Of a DNA stretch of 64,000 nucleotides, positions 59,880 to 64,000 are shown piece by piece. Both the position numbers and the translations under genes were made by a program. Source of the DNA: Paenibacillus lautus NBRC 15380 (GTDB lineage Bacteria; Bacillota; Bacilli; Paenibacillales; Paenibacillaceae); NCBI RefSeq assembly GCF_004000945.1, contig NZ_BIMF01000015.1, positions 1 to 64,000 of the forward strand. The letters run 5' to 3'. Each line of letters starts with the position of its first letter. The first letter of the stretch is position 1. The notes under the pieces are model-generated. The model was not told the DNA's origin. It saw only the letters and a list, made by a program, of their open reading frames with translations, and made no database searches.

Positions 59880-60636
59880 ATGATAAAAGATGCAGAATTT
59901 ATGGCCTTTATTCAAGATGTGGATCAACATTTTTCAGGATGGGACTTTTCGCGCATTACAGCTTCAGGACGCATGCAGTCCCATGCTCTACCCTGGTCTT
60001 TGGGCAGCATGGTGATTCCGTTCATGCGAGACTCCACAACGATGCTGGACATGGGGACAGGCGGAGGAGAGTTCTTATCCTCCCTCCATCCACTGCCGAA
60101 AACGGTCTATGCAACCGAAGGGTATAAGCCAAACGTACCGATTGCACAGCAAAAACTTGAGCCGCTTGGCGTAAAGGTCGTCTATTTTGAAGAGGATGCC
60201 TCGCTGCCTTTGAAGGATCATTTTTTTGATCTGATCATCAATCAGCATGAGTCCTATTCCGTAGCGGAAATCCAAAGAATTCTAAACGATCATGGCGTAT
60301 TCGTAACCCAGCAAGCCGGGGGAACCGACTGTGATGGAATCAACGAATGGTTTGGCGTTCCGTTAAATGAAGAGTTCGCTCATTGGGATCTGGAAACCGC
60401 TGTCCAAGAACTGCAGGACATGTTTCAACGTCACCTTCAGCCGGGAGGACTTTTCACCGCAGCGGTTTTATGACATCGGTGCACTGGTCTATTACTTAAA
60501 AGCCATCCCCTGGCAGATTCCTGATTTTACGGTTGAACGCTACGTCGAACCCTTATATCAGATTCATCAGGTTATCCGGACTAAGGGCTACTTCGAGGTG
60601 CAGCAGCATCGGTTTATTTTAGTAGCAGAAGCGTAA
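59880..60636 (+). pseudogene. Class I SAM-dependent methyltransferase split by a +1 frameshift
   Basis: The first frame (59880-60473) encodes motif I TTMLDMGTGGGEFLSSL, FEEDASLPLKDHFFDLIINQ and VFVTQQAGGTD. It then ends in an unrelated tail, MFQRHLQPGGLFTAAVL. The natural continuation is in the next frame: FNVTFSREDFSPQRFYDIGA, LVYYLKAIPWQIPDFTVERY, ending FILVAEA at 60636. Removing one T from the TTT at 60423-60425 restores a 251-aa protein that reads LQDMFNVTFSRED. So there is one extra base relative to the ancestral gene: a real mutation, a sequencing error, or slippage. GGAGG lies 9 nt before the ATG. Confidence 0.8.
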
Positions 60637-60655
60637 AACTCATCTTAGAAACAAA

Positions 60656-60683
60656 TAAGAGCCTTCCCGCGGGAAGGCTCTTA
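60656..60683. terminator. Bidirectional terminator between convergent genes
   Basis: Perfect 28-bp dyad, TAAGAGCCTTCCCGC meeting its complement. It serves the methyltransferase (+) and the histidine phosphatase (-). U-tracts are short on both sides. Confidence 0.7.
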
Positions 60684-60705
60684 CTTCTATTCATGAAGCT
60701 CCATG

Positions 60706-61293
60706 TTACGACTGTTTTGTCAACAGATGTTTGGTACAGTTAAACAGCAGGGGCGACCAGTCATCGTCTTTTCTCTCCAGGACCGTGAGCGACAGATTGC
60801 CGATCCGCTCGCTCAGAACGCCGCGGCACACCAGCCTGTATAGCTGCGCTAAAAATCCACCGTGGCTGACAACCAGAATATTGGCATCCGGGTGTTTATG
60901 CCACATATCATCCAGAAAGACAAGCCCTCTGGATTGGAGCTCCAGATCCGTCTCCTGTCCCAAATCGAGCAGGTGCCAATCAGCACCGAACCGGGATTCA
61001 CGCTCCTTCGCTGTCAAACCTTCCACCTGACCGTACTTGCGCTCCCGCAAACGGTTATCCGGTGGCATCAATGGAATGTTCAGCATGGACGAGATGATCT
61101 TAGCTGTTTCCTCAGCCCGGGAGAGTCCGCTGCTAACCGCAAAGTCCCATCGGTAAGGCTCCTGCAGAAGTCTATCCCCAAGCAAACGCGCTTGACGACG
61201 ACCTTCCTCATTCAGTGGAATGTCCGTTTGGCCTTGGATTTTGCCTAACGCATTCCAATCCGTTAATCCATGACGAACCAAGCCGATTTGCAT
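60706..61293 (-). CDS. Histidine phosphatase (phosphoglycerate-mutase-like)
   Basis: A 195-aa branch-1 histidine phosphatase. The catalytic motif is LVRHGLTDWNALGKIQG (RHG), with SGLSRAEETA, a second His in VVSHGGFLAQL, and the acid Glu near LRERKYGQVEGL. The family includes cofactor-dependent mutases, PhoE-type phosphatases and RNase H-fused CobC; the substrate cannot be read. The start at 61293 (MQIGLV) follows GGAGGAG by 7 nt; the frame from 61398 is rejected. It lies 29 bp after the anti-sigma gene. Confidence 0.85.
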   Translation of the reverse strand: MQIGLVRHGLTDWNALGKIQGQTDIPLNEEGRRQARLLGDRLLQEPYRWDFAVSSGLSRAEETAKIISSMLNIPLMPPDNRLRERKYGQVEGLTAKERESRFGADWHLLDLGQETDLELQSRGLVFLDDMWHKHPDANILVVSHGGFLAQLYRLVCRGVLSERIGNLSLTVLERKDDDWSPLLFNCTKHLLTKQS

Positions 61294-61322
61294 GCCGCAT
61301 CTCCTCCATCCTAACCATTTTT

Positions 61323-61925
61323 TTATCTTCTGACCCGATTTAATCTCTTCAGGAAAAACATGGCGAATCCAATGCCCAACAGGGATAATATCATCCAATA
61401 TTCTGGCTGGGTCGGATTCATATCAACCACAAAAGGATCAATAATGCCGCTGTTCGTTTTCGGAATGTTGTAATCGTCCTGAGAGTTCAGGGTTTGGGCC
61501 GTGTCAGCCACCCCCGTAGGGATGATCCCTGTCGTTACCGCTTCCGGAACCGGCTCCGGCTGGTTGCCGGTCGCTGCAAAATAAACGAAGCTGCAAACAA
61601 ATAGAGCCAAAAAACCGGCAATCATGAATGTCAGCCGCTTGCGGAACACTCGGCTTACCGCCCGACTCTTAGACGTTTCCTCCACCAGCCATGGGAAATC
61701 GCGATAGATGCGGTCCATCACGTTGCGGTTGATCTGTTCAGCGTCCATGTCGGGGATCTCATGTTCCAGAACATGAACCATGTTCTGGCTTTCCACCCAC
61801 ATTTCGTACTCCGCTGCACACGATCTGCAGGTTTGAACATGTGCGATCAGCCGTTGTCGCCGCAGATCATTGTCCGGCAAATCCCAGACCGTTTCCATCA
61901 GCTCTTGGGCTTCATCGCAAGTCAT
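61323..61925 (-). CDS. Zinc-finger anti-sigma factor
   Basis: A 200-aa ZAS-type anti-sigma factor: the cytoplasmic N-terminus has H-X3-C-X2-C (AHVQTCRSCAAEYEMW) around residues 29-37. A membrane helix follows (TFMIAGFLALFVCSFVYFAA, about 93-113), an outer Pro/Thr-rich region, and a second helix near the C-terminus (WMILSLLGIGFAMFFLKRL). Two helices are unusual, as most ZAS factors have one. The ATG overlaps the sigma stop (ATGA). Confidence 0.85.
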   Translation of the reverse strand: MTCDEAQELMETVWDLPDNDLRRQRLIAHVQTCRSCAAEYEMWVESQNMVHVLEHEIPDMDAEQINRNVMDRIYRDFPWLVEETSKSRAVSRVFRKRLTFMIAGFLALFVCSFVYFAATGNQPEPVPEAVTTGIIPTGVADTAQTLNSQDDYNIPKTNSGIIDPFVVDMNPTQPEYWMILSLLGIGFAMFFLKRLNRVRR

Positions 61926-62515
61926 CTATTCTTCATCCCTCTCAGATCCTCAAAAACCGGCTCATAAAAATAGGGTTCGAGCTGAATTTTGACACTGCCG
62001 CGAGCTCTGAACAACAATGACTTAACCGAGCTGACGCTTTGACCTAAAATATCTGCGATTTCCTGATAATCCAGTTGATCATACTCCCGAAGAATCAGCG
62101 CCGATCTCTGTTTCTCCGGTAAATTATTAATTGCTTCCCTTACCATATGTACTCGTTCACTGCGTAGTATCGCCTGCTCAGGAGCAACCTCCAGCGGAGC
62201 CACAGGCACGACCCCGCTCTCCTCCAGCGGCAATGTGCCGCTCCGATGCTTGCGCAGTTCGCTGAGCACCGTGTTGCGGGCAATGGTATAGAGCCATGTC
62301 GAGAAGGATGCATCCACTTCCCGGAATGAGTGCAAACTCCGGAACGCCTTATAAAATGTTTCCGAACATAAATCTTCAGCCATAAGCTCCATGTGCGAAC
62401 TTTTTAACATATGATAGACAAATGCTAATATTTTTCTCTGATAACGCCGCATTAATTCGGAATAAAGTTCGGTATTGCCTTGCTTAATTTCTTGGATTAG
62501 CTGGGAATCCGTCAT
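61922..62515 (-). CDS. ECF RNA polymerase sigma factor
   Basis: A 197-aa sigma factor. Region 2: QEIKQGNTELYSELMRRYQR, AEDLCSETFYKAFRSLHSFR, FSTWLYTIARNTVLSELRKH. Region 4: INNLPEKQRSALILREYDQL, YQEIADILGQSVSSVKSLLF. The start at 62515 (MTDSQL) has AAGGAGG 13 nt upstream, a long spacing; the frame from 62635 is unlikely. It is paired with its anti-sigma gene. A TATAAT at 62697-62702 on the minus strand may be its promoter. Confidence 0.88.
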   Translation of the reverse strand: MTDSQLIQEIKQGNTELYSELMRRYQRKILAFVYHMLKSSHMELMAEDLCSETFYKAFRSLHSFREVDASFSTWLYTIARNTVLSELRKHRSGTLPLEESGVVPVAPLEVAPEQAILRSERVHMVREAINNLPEKQRSALILREYDQLDYQEIADILGQSVSSVKSLLFRARGSVKIQLEPYFYEPVFEDLRGMKNR

Positions 62516-62764
62516 ATGATTTTTCGTTCCTCCTTCACCATCCGGTGCCTCTTCCCTGTCCTTTACATCTCCGCGGATGCAATGATCATGGATTTGTGCA
62601 AAAGTACCGTCAAACCATATATAGTTACGCCTCAAGATGTCTGACTATTCTATGTATTTGGCAATTTCCCCAAATCTTCTACACTAGCACTCTAGCATTA
62701 TAGCACATATTGGAGAAAAGTTCAGGTTTGTGGCAGTAGGTTTGCCACGGATAGGAAAAAAGAC

Positions 62765-62844
62765 AAAAAAAATCCGCCTTCAACATTGAAGGCGGTTGCA
62801 CACAGTGCAATATTTTGGATAGGAGTGGAGAGAAACCATACTGT
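62765..62844 (-). ncRNA. Candidate 80-nt small RNA
   Basis: A perfect promoter (62851-62879) predicts a start near 62844. About 50 nt downstream is a strong terminator: stem 62774-62782 with 62787-62795, tetraloop, eight U (62765-62772). Just before it is a second small hairpin, TTGCAC-ACA-GTGCAA on the plus strand (62796-62810). The 5' part is unpaired and carries CTCTCCACTCCTATCC (62817-62832), complementary to Shine-Dalgarno sequences, a design seen in C/U-rich base-pairing RNAs such as RoxS/RsaE or FsrA. No ORF fits. It could alternatively be an attenuated leader of the sigma operon 250 nt further on. Confidence 0.65.
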
Positions 62845-62850
62845 ACTTTT

Positions 62851-62879
62851 ATTATATGTATACGTTTTCATTTTGTCAA
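62851..62879 (-). promoter_or_regulatory. Perfect consensus sigma-A promoter of the small RNA
   Basis: Minus strand TTGACA (62874-62879), exactly 17 bp, TATAAT (62851-62856). All twelve consensus bases match; no other promoter in the window is this good. Confidence 0.85.
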
Positions 62880-62896
62880 CACTGAAAACGCATTTA

Positions 62897-62924
62897 TTTC
62901 CGGTTGTTTAAAAACAACCGGAAA
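62897..62924 (-). terminator. Hairpin directly after tyrA
   Basis: Thirteen-bp stem TTTCCGGTTGTTT (62897-62909) with AAACAACCGGAAA (62912-62924), 2-nt loop, one base from the tyrA stop. No downstream U-run, but it probably insulates the small-RNA promoter from tyrA read-through. Confidence 0.6.
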
Positions 62925-62925
62925 A

Positions 62926-64000
62926 TTACTGGTACACCGAGTGTCCTTGCGACAACAATAGCTCTTTAGCCCGCTCCTGCTCGATTTCATTGCGGAAGGA
63001 AAGCCGCATCACGCCCGGAACATCTTCCCGACTCTCAATAATCTGCATGTTGCTGAGGTTGATGCTGTTCGTCCCCAAGTCCGTCGCTATGCGGCCGATG
63101 ATACCCGGATGGTCAGGCACGTCCAAATACAGATCGTATTGGGATACAATCATCCCTTTCCGTCGCTCTGGGAGCACGCTGCGGAATTCCCCCGCTCTGC
63201 GGAAAGCCTCTTCGATAGCAGCCCCGTCCTTCGACTCCAGCATATCCATGAAACGCTGGATGCCTTCGTTCCAGTCTCGTAACAGCGGCAGCATGACATT
63301 GCGATTATTTAATAGAATGTCCCGCCAAACGACCGGGTCGCTGGAAGCGATGCGGGTAATATCCCGAAAGCCTCCTGCAGCCAGCGTACGGTACAATGGG
63401 TTATCGTCATTGTAGGAGCTGATCTGGTTCACCAAAGCCACGGCGATCACATGAGGCAGATGACTGATGGCTCCAACAATTTCATCGTGCAGTCTTGGAT
63501 CAACCTTGACAATATGTGCGCGCGTATACGACAGAAGCTCTACAAGTACGTCCAGCTTCTCCTGTGGGACTTCATCCGGTGGAGTAAGCACATAATATGC
63601 ATTCTCGAATAATACGGTGGAAGCAGCGCCTACACCGGATCTTTCCGAGCCGGCCATCGGATGTCCTCCGATAAAATAGGCATCCTTAAGCGCAAGCCGG
63701 GATGCGCATTCGGCAATACTCGCTTTGGTACTGCCTACATCCGTAATAATGCACCCGGGTTTAAGCTGCATTTCACTCAGACGTTTTATGTACATCTCCA
63801 GACTTCCTACCGGAACACACAAAAATATGATGTCCGCGTCCTGGACAGCTTCTTCTACCGAAAGCGTAACTTTATCGACAACACCCTTGGCGATAACCTG
63901 GTCGGCATATTCTTGCGTGTGGGCATAACCGGTAACGGTTATGCCTGGTTTTCCTTTGAAGTTTAAAGCTAACGAACCGCCGATCAAGCCGACGCCGAAT
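62926..64000 (-). CDS. tyrA: Prephenate dehydrogenase, N-terminus beyond window
   Basis: The frame continues to the right edge (FGVGLIGGSLALNF is visible, the end of the NAD-binding glycine motif), so only the first residues are missing. Signatures: VGSTKASIAE, FIGGHPMAGSERSGV (catalytic region), GAISHLPHVIAVALVNQI, GGFRDITRIASSDP. A C-terminal ACT domain (YLDVPDHPGIIGRIATDLGT, INLSNMQII) indicates feedback control by tyrosine. It oxidises prephenate to hydroxyphenylpyruvate. In B. subtilis tyrA lies in the same neighbourhood upstream of ypiB-qcr. Confidence 0.95.
   Translation of the reverse strand, partial: FGVGLIGGSLALNFKGKPGITVTGYAHTQEYADQVIAKGVVDKVTLSVEEAVQDADIIFLCVPVGSLEMYIKRLSEMQLKPGCIITDVGSTKASIAECASRLALKDAYFIGGHPMAGSERSGVGAASTVLFENAYYVLTPPDEVPQEKLDVLVELLSYTRAHIVKVDPRLHDEIVGAISHLPHVIAVALVNQISSYNDDNPLYRTLAAGGFRDITRIASSDPVVWRDILLNNRNVMLPLLRDWNEGIQRFMDMLESKDGAAIEEAFRRAGEFRSVLPERRKGMIVSQYDLYLDVPDHPGIIGRIATDLGTNSINLSNMQIIESREDVPGVMRLSFRNEIEQERAKELLLSQGHSVYQ

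Overview
This 64 kb window looks like a chromosomal segment of a Paenibacillus-type endospore-forming Bacillota. The signs are moderate G+C with low-GC-type strong Shine-Dalgarno sites, frequent TTG/GTG starts, many U-tailed intrinsic terminators, an SLH-domain wall protein, GerMN lipoproteins, bacillithiol genes (bshA, bshB1), a T-box leader, and gene order close to the Bacillus subtilis pan-dinG-asnS-dnaD and dapB-ypj-qcr-ypi regions. I see no phage, insertion sequence, CRISPR, rRNA or tRNA. It reads as ordinary core genome with some local rearrangement.

Layout. 1-10.5 kb (mostly minus): a dynamin-like GTPase cut by the left edge, a small protein, nth, an SLH protein, and a tandemly duplicated two-gene cassette (AMIN/amidase_3 wall hydrolase plus GerMN lipoprotein). 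10.7-13.9 kb: leuCD with a divergent LysR gene. 14-22.8 kb: a methionine-salvage locus (mtnU; mtnE; mtnWXB) interrupted by proBAC, which sits behind a proline-type T-box and is joined to mtnW by an ATGA overlap. 22.8-26.3 kb: an SdpI-like protein, then a minus-strand ECF sigma / anti-sigma / two-membrane-protein module and an overlooked 46-aa membrane ORF. 26.4-30.4 kb: singletons (CPBP protease, APH-type kinase, CD3324-like protein, two HAD phosphatases).

30.5-45.7 kb (minus): hbd-ackA, asnS-dnaD, a short FtsH-like protease with a membrane partner, tseB, mtaD, rex, dinG, a TPR protein and panBCD. 45.7-52.4 kb (minus): birA, cca, bshA, bshB1, mgsA, dapB, a TPR protein and a MazG-type pyrophosphohydrolase. 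52.6-59.5 kb: YitT-family ypjC (+), then ypjB, ypjA, qcrABC, ypiF, an IDEAL protein and a hypothetical. 59.5-64 kb: a frameshifted methyltransferase, a histidine phosphatase, a second ECF sigma / zinc-finger anti-sigma pair, a candidate 80-nt small RNA and tyrA cut by the right edge.

Most notable non-coding signals: (i) a perfect sigma-A promoter at 62851-62879 driving only about 80 nt into a strong terminator, with an unpaired anti-Shine-Dalgarno-like tract; (ii) a structured, terminator-ended leader with its own promoter before panB; (iii) the proline T-box before proB. Most notable protein-level signals: the proBAC insertion into the mtn locus, the duplicated amidase-GerMN cassette, the ECF module whose sigma gene lacks a usable start codon where the ribosome site demands one, and the short FtsH with an overlapping partner gene.
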